NCBI RefSeq assembly: GCF_003259255.1
Contig: NZ_QGOL01000013.1
Location: 62,001-126,000 of the forward strand
Direction of reading: 5' to 3'
DNA length: 64,000 bases
DNA from: Algoriphagus litoralis
Lineage (GTDB): Bacteria; Bacteroidota; Bacteroidia; Cytophagales; Cyclobacteriaceae
This document shows positions 25,543-34,234 of this stretch, piece by piece; position 1 is the first letter of the stretch, and every line of letters begins with the position of its first letter. A program made the position numbers and the translations under genes. The notes under the pieces were generated by a model that was not told the DNA's origin, ran no database searches, and saw nothing but the letters and a program-made list of their open reading frames with translations.

Positions 25543-26321
25543 TCAGCCACTTTTTGGCGACCATTTTTTTTAGCGATTTCTCCGGCCAAGTTTAGATAGG
25601 CGATCGATCCTTTTCCATCTGCATCAAAGGAGATTACTGGCAAACCGAAACTTGGTGACTCTGAAAGACGAACATTCCTCGGAATAATTGTATCAAAAAC
25701 CATTGTTTTGAAATGAAACCTGACCTCTTCTACCACTTGATTGGATAATCGGAGTCTCACGTCATACATGGTCAATAAAATTCCCTCAATCTCCAGATCC
25801 GGATTGAGCCGGGTTTGGATAATTTTGATTGTATTGAGCAATTTTCCCAAGCCTTCCAAGGCAAAGTATTCACACTGGACCGGAATAATCACTGAATTTG
25901 CAGCTGTAAGTGCATTGATCGTGATCAAACCCAGCGATGGAGAGCAGTCGATGATGATGAAGTCATATTTGTCTCGAAGTACAGCGATGACTTCCTTCAT
26001 CTTTTCTTCGCGATTTTCGAGATTGATCATTTCGACTTCTGCACCCACTAGGTCAATATGGGATGGCACGAGGTCCAGATTTTCGATGGAAGTCTTTCTG
26101 ATGATTTCTTCGACATTGACACCATCTACCATGCATTCATAAATACTAGCCTCAATGGACTTAGGATCGTGTCCTAACCCCGAAGTAGTATTTGCTTGTG
26201 GATCAGCGTCAATGACCAGGGTTTTAAACTCCAATACAGCCAGACTGGCTGCAAGGTTCATTGCAGTGGTCGTTTTTCCCACTCCGCCTTTTTGATTGGC
26301 AATAGCAATTATTTTTCCCAT
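25539..26321 (-). CDS. parA: Chromosome-partitioning ATPase ParA (Soj)
   Basis: 260 residues. The deviant Walker [19 protein letters not shown] is at 11-28, Walker A' [15 protein letters not shown] near 38 and Walker [18 protein letters not shown] near 118. First gene of the parA-parB-DUF5683-dapB-lepB unit, with a roughly 200-bp leader back to the yidC terminator. It forms ATP-dependent dimers on nucleoid DNA that move ParB-parS complexes. Confidence 0.96.
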   Translation of the reverse strand: MGKIIAIANQKGGVGKTTTAMNLAASLAVLEFKTLVIDADPQANTTSGLGHDPKSIEASIYECMVDGVNVEEIIRKTSIENLDLVPSHIDLVGAEVEMINLENREEKMKEVIAVLRDKYDFIIIDCSPSLGLITINALTAANSVIIPVQCEYFALEGLGKLLNTIKIIQTRLNPDLEIEGILLTMYDVRLRLSNQVVEEVRFHFKTMVFDTIIPRNVRLSESPSFGLPVISFDADGKGSIAYLNLAGEIAKKNGRQKVAE

Positions 26322-26483
26322 GGTTTAGTAAAAAGGGTATTTTGACTCAATATTAATCAAATTAAGAGCGAAACTCGTGGTAGCTTACTCTTTTTTGGAG
26401 TTAAGTCTGGATGAAAAATTGTTAATTTCTTCATTTTCAACAAAGACTGCAAAAAATTTGATTTCTCCCTGAATCGTAAAGAT

Positions 26484-26515
26484 CAAAAAAAAGGAGCCTT
26501 GGTAAAGCTCCTTCT
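26484..26515 (-). terminator. Terminator after yidC
   Basis: Minus-strand stem AAGGAGC pairs with GCTCCTT around a nine-base loop, followed by eight T residues, a few bases after the yidC stop. Confidence 0.85.
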
Positions 26516-26521
26516 TTAGGT

Positions 26522-28312
26522 TTATTTTTTTCTCGAATTATCGGCAGCTTTCATGGCATCTTCCAGTCGCTGTGCAAATTTCGATTTCTTTTTATTTACG
26601 TTTTTAGCCTTGCTTTCTTCCACCTTTGCCCGGATTTTGGCATCATCGACGGTGAGTTTGATGATGGCCTGCTGGCCAAATGTCACCATGTTCGATACAA
26701 AGTAATAAAAGCTAAGTCCGGCAGGATAGGAGTTCAAGATAAACATGAACATCACAGGCATGATGTAGCCCAGGTTTTTCATCGGCCCGGTAGCTGTGGT
26801 CAGTTGGTTGTTGAAGTGCGTGTAAACAATTTGTGACACGGTCATCAACAAGGTGAATAAACTGACGTGAGATCCATAAAATGGAATCGTAAAGGGCAAT
26901 TTGATGAACTCATCATAGGTTGATAGGTCATTTGCCCAAAGAAAAGATTCCTGACGGAGTTCTACGGCATTTGGGAAAAAGAAGAACATCGCAAAAAGGA
27001 ATGGCATCTGAAGGACCAAAGGCAAGCAGCCTGAAATCGGGCTGACTCCCAATTGGGAAAACAGCTTCATCTGTTCCTGCTGCATTTTGGTAGGATCATC
27101 TCCGTATTTTTCTTTGAGCTCGTCTATCTCAGGTTTGATGACCCGCATTTTGGCCATCCCGATGTATGACTTGTAGGTCAATGGCGAAAGGGCCAATTTG
27201 ATGATCAATACGATCAGGATAATAATGATTCCGTAATTGTTGAAGTACTTCTCCAGAAATTCGAATAAGTGTACCACGATATACTTATTGACCCAGCTGA
27301 CGAAGAAATAGCCCATGTCCACATTGTCCTCAAATCCGTCGGTGACTTTCTTGAGTGTTTTGTACTTATCAGGACCAAAATAATACCTGAGGTCGGCCTT
27401 TCCATTTTCGAGTGGAATAGCCAGAGATGCAGACATAATCCGAACTACTGAAGAATCTGTCGGAGTGGATTGGGAAATCTTTACATCCTGGAAGACTGAA
27501 TCAGCAATGATACCTGCGGTGAAGAACCGCTGGCTAAATCCAATCCATTTCACCGGTTCGGAGATTTGGGCCTCCTCTGGATCCTCTCCGGCACCCAGGT
27601 TGTCCATGGAATTCGAAGCGAGGTAATAGTTCAGCTGGGTTTGTCTTCTGGATTCAGAAAGATCTTTTTCCTGCGCTTTCACCTGATCTTCCCAAGTCAG
27701 ATTGATAGTATTGCCAGAGAAGACACCCTGATACCTTTCTATTTCAAAAGATTTTTTTACTTCATAGCTCCCATCCATCAAAGCATACCGCTGGATGATT
27801 TGCCCGGATTCAGATCCCGCTGAAAAGGTCAGAATCTGAGTTTTTACTCCATCTATTTCTTCCGATGTGATAGCAGGTTCGAAGTAAAAATCCGAAAGAT
27901 TGACTGGACCTCTTGAACTTTCAATGGTAAAGTCCATGGTGGAACTTTTCTCATCCAAAAGAGCCAAAGGCTGCATGTCCCAGCTTTTGAAGTCCTTCAG
28001 AATTACTTCTTTGATTTGAGCTCCTTTGGTCGAGAAGGTGATTTTTACCTGATCGTTTTCGAGCAAGACATCCTTTTCTTCACCCAGTGTAAGCACTGCC
28101 AACACGCCATATTTGGCACTCCGCTGGGCATCTACCAGGCTATCTGGAAGCACTTCTACAGTTGGCTCCTGGGCAGTTGACGTTACTTGGGCTTCAGTTT
28201 GCTGGGGTGTTTCTTCGATTGGGGGGATTTCTGGACCACTCGCAAAAAACATTGAGTAGATCAAAATGACCGCCGCAAAAAGGATCAAACCTGTTGCTTG
28301 ATTTTTATCCAT
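26522..28312 (-). CDS. yidC: Membrane protein insertase YidC
   Basis: 596 residues, the Gram-negative long form. An N-terminal membrane anchor (about 6-24) is followed by the large periplasmic beta domain (about 60-345), then the conserved insertase core of five membrane segments (YFNNYGIIIILIVLIIKLALSPLTYKSY, ISGCLPLVLQMPFLFAMFFFF, FMFILNSYPAGLSFYYFVSN). The C-terminus is lysine-rich, as expected for ribosome contact. It inserts inner-membrane proteins with or without SecYEG. It follows pyrG by 39 bp in the same direction and is probably co-transcribed with it; a terminator follows. Confidence 0.97.
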   Translation of the reverse strand: MDKNQATGLILFAAVILIYSMFFASGPEIPPIEETPQQTEAQVTSTAQEPTVEVLPDSLVDAQRSAKYGVLAVLTLGEEKDVLLENDQVKITFSTKGAQIKEVILKDFKSWDMQPLALLDEKSSTMDFTIESSRGPVNLSDFYFEPAITSEEIDGVKTQILTFSAGSESGQIIQRYALMDGSYEVKKSFEIERYQGVFSGNTINLTWEDQVKAQEKDLSESRRQTQLNYYLASNSMDNLGAGEDPEEAQISEPVKWIGFSQRFFTAGIIADSVFQDVKISQSTPTDSSVVRIMSASLAIPLENGKADLRYYFGPDKYKTLKKVTDGFEDNVDMGYFFVSWVNKYIVVHLFEFLEKYFNNYGIIIILIVLIIKLALSPLTYKSYIGMAKMRVIKPEIDELKEKYGDDPTKMQQEQMKLFSQLGVSPISGCLPLVLQMPFLFAMFFFFPNAVELRQESFLWANDLSTYDEFIKLPFTIPFYGSHVSLFTLLMTVSQIVYTHFNNQLTTATGPMKNLGYIMPVMFMFILNSYPAGLSFYYFVSNMVTFGQQAIIKLTVDDAKIRAKVEESKAKNVNKKKSKFAQRLEDAMKAADNSRKK

Positions 28313-28351
28313 AATTTATTAGTTCCACGCCGGTTATCCGGTGCTATTCAA

Positions 28352-29971
28352 TTACTTAACTTTTTTATTGTCTATCGCCGCCTGGATGAATTTGACAAAC
28401 AGCGGCTGAGGATTGAGCACTGTACTTTTGTATTCTGGATGGAATTGAACGCCTACAAACCAAGGATGGTTTTTCAATTCCATGATTTCGACTAAGCCTG
28501 TATCAGGATTCTTTCCTGCTGCGATCATTCCTTTACTTTGGACTTGATCGAGGTAGGAGTTATTGAATTCGTATCTGTGCCTATGGCGCTCCTGAATTTT
28601 ACTTTTTCCGTAGGCCAACGCAGATTTACTTCCTTTTTTAAGCTCGCAAGCATACGAACCCAATCGCATAGTTCCACCCATTTGGTCAATTTTCTTTTGC
28701 TCTTCCATCAGGGCAATGATTGGGTGGGGAGTATTTGGGTCCATTTCTGTAGAATTTGCGTCCTCCAGTCCGAGTACATTTCTCGCAAATTCCACGACTG
28801 CGACCTGCATCCCGAGACAAATCCCAAAGAAAGGAATGTTGTTTTCTCTGGCATATTTGACTGTTTCGATTTTGCCTTCAAATCCTCGCTCACCAAAACC
28901 AGGAGCTACAAGGATCCCATCGAGCTCTTTAAGTTTTGATTCATAGTTATCGGTATGAATCTCCTCTGAAGAAATGAGCTTAAGATTTACTTTGCACTCC
29001 ACGGAAGCGCCTGCATGGGTGAAAGACTCGATGATCGATTTATAGGAGTCAGGCAAAGAAACATATTTACCAATCAGTCCAATAGTTACTTCCTGAGTGG
29101 GATTTTTCAGTTTGCCCAAGAAGTCCTTCCAAGTCTCGAGGTCAGTTTGGGTTTTGCTCGAAAGCTTCAATTTACTCATCACCCGCTCGTCCAGTTTTTC
29201 CTTTTTCATCAAAAGAGGGACATCGTAGATGGATTCAGCATCCATGGCCTCGATTACACTGTTGAGCTGCACATTGCAGAAAAGAGCCAGTTTCTTTTTG
29301 ACGTCCAATGGCAGGTGATATTCAGTCCTGCAGACTAGAATGTCCGGTTGGATTCCAGCTTCCAAAAGCTGCTTTACTGAATGCTGCGTAGGTTTGGTTT
29401 TCAGTTCTTTGGCAGCACTCAAATAGGGGATCAATGTCAGGTGAATGACCAGGAAATTATTCGGTCCTAAGTCCCATCGAGCTTGACGAACTGCCTCGAT
29501 AAAAGGTAAGGATTCAATGTCACCCACACATCCTCCTATTTCAGTGATGATTACATCATATTTTCCATCCTGACCAAGTTTGTAAAAGTTACTCTTAATC
29601 TCATCGGTGATGTGGGGGATGACTTGAACCGTCTTACCTAGGAATTCCCCTTTTCGCTCGCGGGTGATTACGTTATTATAGATGCGACCAGTGGTGATGT
29701 TGTTGCTCTGAGAAGTTGGCACATTGAGGAAACGCTCGTAATGTCCTAAGTCCAAGTCTGTTTCGGCTCCATCTTCTGTGACATAGCACTCGCCATGCTC
29801 ATAGGGATTGAGTGTCCCCGGGTCAATATTGAGGTAAGGGTCGAATTTTTGGATAGTCACACTGAATCCTCTGGATTGCAAAAGTTTGCCTAAAGAGGCT
29901 GCGATAATGCCTTTGCCCAGGGATGAGGTGACTCCTCCGGTGATGAAAACGTATTTGGTGGATGAGCCCAT
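28352..29971 (-). CDS. pyrG: CTP synthase
   Basis: 539 residues. The synthetase domain opens with [23 protein letters not shown] (P-loop) and contains [22 protein letters not shown]. The C-terminal class I glutamine amidotransferase domain has the nucleophile Cys in [18 protein letters not shown] near 382 and the His/Glu pair in [11 protein letters not shown] near 516. It converts UTP to CTP using glutamine. First gene of the pyrG-yidC pair, with a TAATTTTG promoter box about 45 bp upstream. Confidence 0.98.
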   Translation of the reverse strand: MGSSTKYVFITGGVTSSLGKGIIAASLGKLLQSRGFSVTIQKFDPYLNIDPGTLNPYEHGECYVTEDGAETDLDLGHYERFLNVPTSQSNNITTGRIYNNVITRERKGEFLGKTVQVIPHITDEIKSNFYKLGQDGKYDVIITEIGGCVGDIESLPFIEAVRQARWDLGPNNFLVIHLTLIPYLSAAKELKTKPTQHSVKQLLEAGIQPDILVCRTEYHLPLDVKKKLALFCNVQLNSVIEAMDAESIYDVPLLMKKEKLDERVMSKLKLSSKTQTDLETWKDFLGKLKNPTQEVTIGLIGKYVSLPDSYKSIIESFTHAGASVECKVNLKLISSEEIHTDNYESKLKELDGILVAPGFGERGFEGKIETVKYARENNIPFFGICLGMQVAVVEFARNVLGLEDANSTEMDPNTPHPIIALMEEQKKIDQMGGTMRLGSYACELKKGSKSALAYGKSKIQERHRHRYEFNNSYLDQVQSKGMIAAGKNPDTGLVEIMELKNHPWFVGVQFHPEYKSTVLNPQPLFVKFIQAAIDNKKVK

Positions 29972-30014
29972 AAGAATGGTGGAGGGATATTTTTAATTGG
30001 AATCTTATGGGATT

Positions 30015-30022
30015 CAAAATTA
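30015..30022 (-). promoter_or_regulatory. Candidate -7 promoter box for pyrG-yidC
   Basis: TAATTTTG on the minus strand matches TAnnTTTG exactly, 44 bp upstream of the pyrG start. No clear TTTG at the expected upstream spacing. Confidence 0.4.
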
Positions 30023-30245
30023 GGGAAATTTCCTGACTTGGCTTCTGAACTTGTTGGCGATTTTTGGGATTTCCTGAATTTTGATCAGATAGCTGGCAGA
30101 ACTAATGAAAGATAATTAGTGTCAATATGTGTCAAAAATTATTTTTATATATGAATCCAATCTACCTTAGTCATCAGATTAGCGAAAGGAACTATATGAT
30201 TTGTAATCATTCAATAAATAAGCGGTTTTACACAAACAACTAATT

Positions 30246-31019
30246 ATGAACTCAGAAAATAAAAGTATTGTACTTGTCGATAGCCAACTTGAAATGAATT
30301 CAGATTGGTTTGAAAAAATGAACCTACTAAGTAAGGGATCTGTGATTTTGGATCCGGTCAATTTATTTTCAGAGATTGACTGGACTTGTTTTGAAGATGA
30401 TGTTCAAGTGATAAATAAAATTTATTCGAAGTATTTTGAAGATGTCGTTTTGCTGGGAAAGAAGTTAGTTTGTTTTTGGCCACTTGCCGAGCAAATGGGA
30501 GAAGAGTGGTTTGAACTTTCCTCCTTGTGTAAATCCTATTCATATGACCTTGAACAGTACAAATCGTTATCTATTGTTGATTTCGAATATGGTTTTAATC
30601 AGGAAATACTGAGTTCTTGGAAGCGCTTTGTTTACTTTATTGTAGAATCCTTACTTGAAGATATCCAGCTGAATGAGCAATTTGATGAAATCGCAACTTT
30701 AAAATCTGATCAAAAGACCATTATACTATTTAAATTGTTCAAAGAAGGAAAGGTTAGCTATTCTTATGCATTTGATTCCTTCTTTTTTGAGTCTGACTCA
30801 GACAAAGGAGAGAAAAGTGAGATGAATCTTCCTTGCCAAGAATCTTTTACCTCATTTAATGAAATGCTGGATAAATTGATAAAAGAGAATGATCTCAGCC
30901 AGTTTGAATCCAGATTTGTCGATGGAAGCTTAGAAAAAGCCTTTTTCAGCGTTCTTTCGAAAGAATTCAAAACCAAAAATCTGATTGAAACTTGGATTAA
31001 AACCTATTCAATTAATTAA
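30246..31019 (+). CDS. Hypothetical protein, 257 residues, acidic
   Basis: I do not recognise a family. The protein is acidic, rich in Ser, Phe, Leu, Glu and Asp, with no signal peptide or membrane segment. It opens with a strand-like KSIVLVDSQLEMNSDWFEKM and contains VVLLGKKLVCFWPLAEQMGEEWFEL near 60-84, then mostly helix-forming sequence. Base composition is clearly more AT-rich than neighbouring housekeeping genes, as is the HTH gene 119 bp downstream. It may be a horizontally acquired or fast-evolving gene. The two genes are in the same direction but a spacer with its own operator-like palindrome lies between them. Confidence 0.65.
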   Translation: MNSENKSIVLVDSQLEMNSDWFEKMNLLSKGSVILDPVNLFSEIDWTCFEDDVQVINKIYSKYFEDVVLLGKKLVCFWPLAEQMGEEWFELSSLCKSYSYDLEQYKSLSIVDFEYGFNQEILSSWKRFVYFIVESLLEDIQLNEQFDEIATLKSDQKTIILFKLFKEGKVSYSYAFDSFFFESDSDKGEKSEMNLPCQESFTSFNEMLDKLIKENDLSQFESRFVDGSLEKAFFSVLSKEFKTKNLIETWIKTYSIN

Positions 31020-31087
31020 TCGACAAATCAATAATCTCGGGAATTTATTTTGTAAATATTTTATAAATCTATTTAATCGTTAAAAAG

Positions 31088-31103
31088 CAATTTATATATT
31101 GCA
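31088..31103 (+). promoter_or_regulatory. Palindrome upstream of HTH gene (candidate operator)
   Basis: A perfect inverted repeat, GCAAT, six bases, ATTGC, 35 bp before the HTH gene start and overlapping a TATATTG stretch that could be a -7 box. Autoregulation by the HTH protein is inference. Confidence 0.4.
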
Positions 31104-31138
31104 AGGATTTTTAAATAACACAATTAAATTCCATAAAA

Positions 31139-31543
31139 ATGAGAGAATTAATTAAAGAAGCCATTGTTGATCTAAAAAAGACAGATGGATTTATCTATGT
31201 TACTGCAGAAGGTAAAAAAATTGAACTTCATGAAGCTGCTGCCAGAGGGATCGCAGTGACTCCAGTAAACCCAAAGGATGAAGTGATCAAGAAATTAGAA
31301 GCTGCTGGTCTATTCTTGACAGATAGTAAATTTGTCAACGAATTGAACGATTTGATCAGTGTACTAAGTGGAGCTGGTTCTTCAAAAGGAGCTGGTAAAA
31401 GAAGATCTTTTTCAGATTCTGAGAAAAACAAAATTGTAGAAGAATGGAAAAAAGTAGAAGCTGCTGGAAAGAAAACGAAAGCTGCTTTTGCTAGAGAAAT
31501 TGGTGTTGGTTATCAGACATTTATCAACTGGTTGAAAAGCTAA
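31139..31543 (+). CDS. Small HTH protein with transposase-like helix-turn-helix
   Basis: 134 residues. The N-terminal part (about 1-80) has a short beta region (DGFIYVTAEGKKIELHEAA) and helices; a Gly/Ser/Lys linker (SGAGSSKGAGKRRS) follows. The C-terminal part (about 93-134) resembles the HTH of IS3-type transposase subunits: KNKIVEEWKKVEAAGKKT, then AAFAREIGVGYQTFINWLK. No transposase catalytic domain, inverted repeats or second frame lie nearby, so it is more likely a stand-alone DNA-binding protein. A palindrome upstream may be its operator. A perfect terminator follows. Confidence 0.75.
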   Translation: MRELIKEAIVDLKKTDGFIYVTAEGKKIELHEAAARGIAVTPVNPKDEVIKKLEAAGLFLTDSKFVNELNDLISVLSGAGSSKGAGKRRSFSDSEKNKIVEEWKKVEAAGKKTKAAFAREIGVGYQTFINWLKS

Positions 31544-31560
31544 TTGAATCTAAATGCATA

Positions 31561-31590
31561 AAAAAAGGCAGCTCGAGAGCTGCCTTTTTT
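31561..31590. terminator. Bidirectional terminator between HTH gene and putative anti-sigma gene
   Basis: A perfect palindrome: six A, GGCAGCTC, GA, GAGCTGCC, six T. It works on both strands, ending the HTH gene and the convergent sigma/anti-sigma operon. Confidence 0.92.
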
Positions 31591-31595
31591 TATGC

Positions 31596-31997
31596 TTAAA
31601 TTCCCACTTTGTTATTTCTGATAGTTCCCACTATCATGATAAAACCAAGAATGAAAAAGGCAATAATGCTTAGAAAAAAGGGAGGACTAAAATCTAAGGA
31701 TGGGAAGGCCAAATTAAACTTTGGAACTTGATATTCGGGTAGTTTATCAAATAAGGATGAAGAATTAGAATCTGCTGGAATGAATACCATGGATCCTATA
31801 AATACCACAGCCAATAAGCCCAGGATTAGCTTCCAGGCAAACGAAGAAATTACCGGAGTATAGCTCAGATTAGTTTTGGGCAGTACCTCAATTTTTTTTA
31901 GAACTGCCATATGAAACTCCGGTCCCGGAGATTCCATTCCGACTTCCTTGATCCAATTCTTCAGTGGATCTACTTTATTTAGTTCTTCTTGCTTCAT
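31596..31997 (-). CDS. Putative anti-sigma factor, two membrane segments
   Basis: 133 residues. A soluble N-terminal part (about 1-45, helical, KNWIKEVGMESPGPEFHMAVLKKIE) precedes a membrane segment about 49-69 and a second at about 105-125; the loop between is Pro/Phe-rich. Its ATG overlaps the stop of the ECF sigma gene by four bases (ATGA), the arrangement expected for a sigma/anti-sigma pair. No ZAS zinc motif (HxxxCxxC) is present, so the assignment rests on context and topology. Confidence 0.7.
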   Translation of the reverse strand: MKQEELNKVDPLKNWIKEVGMESPGPEFHMAVLKKIEVLPKTNLSYTPVISSFAWKLILGLLAVVFIGSMVFIPADSNSSSLFDKLPEYQVPKFNLAFPSLDFSPPFFLSIIAFFILGFIMIVGTIRNNKVGI

Positions 31998-32569
31998 GAC
32001 AGTCCGATTAGCTCATGGTTGCTCAATTTTATTACTGTTTTTTCAAGATTTTTTCGACCCCTAAAAAGCTGGACTTTGATTTTTGATTCTGAACTTCCAG
32101 TGATCGATGCAATTTCTTTGATGGATTGATCTTCTAGATAAAATAAAGTCAAAACTACAGCCTCAGATGGATTTAAGAGTTGGATTCCTTTCTTGATCAA
32201 TTCCGAACGTTCCTGTTGTTCCATGAGTTTCAATCCGTCAGTGAAATCCGGTGGCTCGTCCGAGTGATCCAAAATGTCATCAACCAATGTGAAGTGACGT
32301 TTTGTTTTTCTCAATCTCCCCAAACACTCATTGTAAACGATCCGATAAAGCCATGTGGTAAACTTTGATTTGCCTTCAAAGCTGGATAAACATTGGTAAA
32401 CTCGCACAAAAGAATCCTGTGCAGCCTCTTGAGCTTCTTCGTGATTCTTAAGCATCCGGAGCGCAAGGGTGAACACTAGATTTTGGTGCTTTTGTACGAG
32501 CATACCAAAAGCCTGCATGTCGCCTTGCCGCGTAAGTTTAATATAGTGGTGGTCTTCCAGGAATCGCAT
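31994..32569 (-). CDS. ECF-type RNA polymerase sigma factor
   Basis: 191 residues with sigma region 2 (residues about 24-90: HEEAQEAAQDSFVRVYQCLSSFEGKSKFTTWLYRIVYNECLGRLRK) and region 4 (about 120-180: LLNPSEAVVLTLFYLEDQSIKEIASITGSSESKIKVQLFRGRKNLEK). ECF sigma factors direct RNA polymerase to stress or envelope regulons and are usually held by a membrane anti-sigma; the overlapping downstream gene is the obvious candidate. The upstream spacer contains an inverted GTTACAA/TTGTAAC pair shared with the divergent DUF6249 gene, which may be its regulon member. The signal is unknown. Confidence 0.95.
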   Translation of the reverse strand: MRFLEDHHYIKLTRQGDMQAFGMLVQKHQNLVFTLALRMLKNHEEAQEAAQDSFVRVYQCLSSFEGKSKFTTWLYRIVYNECLGRLRKTKRHFTLVDDILDHSDEPPDFTDGLKLMEQQERSELIKKGIQLLNPSEAVVLTLFYLEDQSIKEIASITGSSESKIKVQLFRGRKNLEKTVIKLSNHELIGLS

Positions 32570-32600
32570 TCCACATTTAGATGGAGGGGATAAGTAAAAA

Positions 32601-32632
32601 GTTACAATTTATTTTTTAAATTTTTTTGTAAC
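32601..32632. promoter_or_regulatory. Inverted repeat between sigma gene and DUF6249 gene
   Basis: GTTACAA (32601-32607) and TTGTAAC (32626-32632) flank an AT-only core of 18 bp in the divergent spacer. GTAAC-type words also occur in the -35 region of several ECF promoters, so each arm could face one gene. That reading is inference. Confidence 0.4.
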
Positions 32633-32679
32633 CTCACAAGAGTCTCCTGCATCCAAAGAGCAAACAAAACAAAAACCAC

Positions 32680-33015
32680 ATGCAAGCTGATATCTTAATT
32701 CCCCTCATTATTTTCTCCACCCTCTTTGGAGTTGTCTATGTTTACCTCACGACCCGAAATAAAGAAAGACTCGCGCTGATCGAAAGAGGTGCCGATGCGA
32801 GTTTATTTAATTCAGGACGTAAAAGAGGATTAGGTTCAATTGTGCTCAATCTCGCGCTATTGGCAATAGGAATTGGTGTTGGCGTATTGGTAGGAGCTGG
32901 GCTAAACCAAGGCGGTATGGACGAAGATGTCGCCTTCCCTGCCTGCATATTTATTTTTGGAGGACTGGGCTTGGTTGTTAGCTTTTTTGTCAACCGAAAA
33001 CTTGAAAAAGAATAG
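32680..33015 (+). CDS. DUF6249 small membrane protein
   Basis: 111 residues with three hydrophobic segments: about 4-22, 50-72 and 84-104. The conserved pattern after the first segment, RNKERLALIERGADASLF, is typical of DUF6249 proteins found in many Bacteroidota beside ECF sigma operons. It is divergent from the ECF sigma gene and shares the intervening palindrome. Function is unknown; co-regulation with the sigma factor is plausible. Confidence 0.85.
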   Translation: MQADILIPLIIFSTLFGVVYVYLTTRNKERLALIERGADASLFNSGRKRGLGSIVLNLALLAIGIGVGVLVGAGLNQGGMDEDVAFPACIFIFGGLGLVVSFFVNRKLEKE

Positions 33016-33112
33016 ATTTACTCAATCCCGAAAAAACTAGAACCAAAAAATCCAGTTGTTCGCTGAGGCATCAACTGAATTTTTTTATTTGAAAGAATTG
33101 ACTTTTATAGCT

Positions 33113-33340
33113 TCAAAATTGAGCTAGGCGCATTTGAAATTCCAGTGCACTACAGGTTTGGAATTCGTCAGCCTCCAAATCATCAAAAATCTCTTCATCG
33201 AATTCCATCTCAGTTTTTTCAATTTTGCCATCAGGGTGAACGATCAGCTCTACTCCCGTGAAATCGGTTGGATTCACCATCACGAGCACCTGATAGTCAT
33301 CGAATACGCGCTTGAAATAGTGTGAAATTGCCTTGGCCAT
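33113..33340 (-). CDS. Small acidic hypothetical protein
   Basis: 75 residues, cytoplasmic, two-part: a basic N-terminus (MAKAISHYFKRVFDDYQVLV) and a strongly acidic middle (EKTEMEFDEEIFDDLEADEF). Fold predicted alpha-beta. A consensus TAGCTTTG promoter box lies 19 bp upstream, supporting a real gene. It sits 31 bp downstream of a secreted protein gene in the same direction. I do not recognise a family. Confidence 0.65.
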   Translation of the reverse strand: MAKAISHYFKRVFDDYQVLVMVNPTDFTGVELIVHPDGKIEKTEMEFDEEIFDDLEADEFQTCSALEFQMRLAQF

Positions 33341-33358
33341 AGGATTTGTTTCAATCTA

Positions 33359-33366
33359 CAAAGCTA
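33359..33366 (-). promoter_or_regulatory. Candidate -7 promoter box for small acidic protein gene
   Basis: TAGCTTTG on the minus strand matches TAnnTTTG exactly, just upstream of the start at 33340. Confidence 0.4.
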
Positions 33367-33371
33367 ACTGA

Positions 33372-33926
33372 TCACTGGTCGCTATTGAAATTATAAGCAT
33401 TAGTGGAGATGTAAATTACATCTGCCGGTGGTTTTTGGGTGCTTTGGATACGATTAAAGACAAAAACGGCTTGAGCCAGAAAGTCTTTCTCATTTAGAGT
33501 TTTAACAGGGCTAATTCCAAAATTTTCCACCGCGAATAAAATGCCATAAGGACCAATTATCTCATAACCAGTTTTAGTTCTTTTTACTTTTAATTTAAAA
33601 ATATCTCCGTCAACAAACTCAAACCTTGCATTACCCCAAAAATAACTTCCCTTTCCTCTTGCTATTTGGAGTTTAGAATCTTGATCAATTATCCGTGCAT
33701 GTTTGATTTTACCCGTACTGTAAACGTAGAGAATTCTATAGTTTCGCCCCTCGTGAGACAAGTCCGCATAATTAAACCCCGGGTCCACCTTCATCACGGC
33801 CTTGTCCGAGCCCTCTGACTTGAATTTGACTTCGTGCATCGGAGTTTCCCAGATGGGATTTTCTTGTGCTCTGGAGGTTATGGAGAGCAGGGAGAAAATT
33901 GCGAAGAGTAAGATTGCCTGTTTCAT
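33372..33926 (-). CDS. Secreted hypothetical protein
   Basis: 184 residues from the ATG at 33926, which gives a clean signal peptide (MKQAILLFAIFSLLSITSRA, cleavage before QEN); an upstream ATG at 33956 adds ten charged residues. The mature part is beta-rich with a repeat-like pattern (YRILYVYSTGKIKHARIID, YFWGNARFEFVDGDIFKLK). No lipobox and no known motif. Likely periplasmic. Family not recognised. Confidence 0.72.
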   Translation of the reverse strand: MKQAILLFAIFSLLSITSRAQENPIWETPMHEVKFKSEGSDKAVMKVDPGFNYADLSHEGRNYRILYVYSTGKIKHARIIDQDSKLQIARGKGSYFWGNARFEFVDGDIFKLKVKRTKTGYEIIGPYGILFAVENFGISPVKTLNEKDFLAQAVFVFNRIQSTQKPPADVIYISTNAYNFNSDQ

Positions 33927-34062
33927 CGGTTTCTGGGTTAGATTCGGTTTTCTCAACGAATAAATTGGTCACCGTGTTGCCTAATTTTCAGCAATGTTGA
34001 CTTCCAATTATTATCAATTTTTCATTCTTAATTATTTTTTTTTGAAAAAATTGAAATCATGC

Positions 34063-34092
34063 TTTGGTAATTCCGATCCATTTCTAAATTTG
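34063..34092 (+). promoter_or_regulatory. Promoter of the trp operon
   Basis: TTTG (34063-34066), an 18-nt spacer and TAAATTTG (34085-34092) match the Bacteroidota promoter consensus. The -7 box ends 10 nt before the leader peptide ATG, so the 5' untranslated part would be only a few bases. Confidence 0.7.
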
Positions 34093-34102
34093 TGCTTGTC
34101 TT

Positions 34103-34180
34103 ATGAAAACAATCGCAACGAAATACTGGTGGTGGCATTCTTCAACTTTCCTAGGGAAAGCTCAGAAAGCCGTTGCCTAA
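34103..34180 (+). CDS. trpL: trp operon leader peptide
   Basis: A 25-codon frame (plus stop TAA at 34178-34180) starting ATG AAA ACA, with three consecutive Trp codons TGG at 34127-34135 in the context KYWWWHSS. Trp is the rarest residue, so a WWW run in a short frame directly between a consensus promoter and a terminator ahead of trpE is the expected form of an attenuation leader. When charged tRNA-Trp is scarce, a ribosome would stall on the Trp codons and let an antiterminator form. The stop codon is 21 nt before the terminator stem. It is too short for usual gene finders. Confidence 0.85.
   Translation: MKTIATKYWWWHSSTFLGKAQKAVA
34128..34177 (+). promoter_or_regulatory. Candidate 1:2 pairing of the trp attenuator
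   Basis: GGTGGTGGC (34128-34136, the Trp codons) can pair with GCCGTTGCC (34169-34177) over nine positions with four G-U pairs. The right-hand segment also has partial complementarity (CCG and GCCT) to the left arm of the terminator at 34202-34213, as an antiterminator would need. Drawn by eye, not by energy calculation. Confidence 0.4.
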
Positions 34181-34201
34181 AATTTGCGCAACTACATAGT
34201 A

Positions 34202-34234
34202 AAAGGCTTACTGGATTTCCCGGTAAGCCTTTTT
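34202..34234 (+). terminator. trp attenuator terminator
   Basis: A 12-bp stem, AAGGCTTACTGG with CCGGTAAGCCTT (one T-G pair), closes a five-base loop and is followed by four further T residues after the stem's own TT. It lies 21 nt after the leader peptide stop and 25 nt before trpE. There is no gene upstream on this strand for it to terminate, so it must act on the trp transcript. Confidence 0.88.

Noticed and set aside
24004..26521. A parS site near parAB
   Set aside because: I searched by eye for TGTTTCACGTGAAACA-like palindromes and found none in the par region.
31139..31543. Insertion sequence (IS3-type) remnant
   Set aside because: Only the HTH is transposase-like; there is no DDE domain, frameshift partner, inverted terminal repeat or target duplication.
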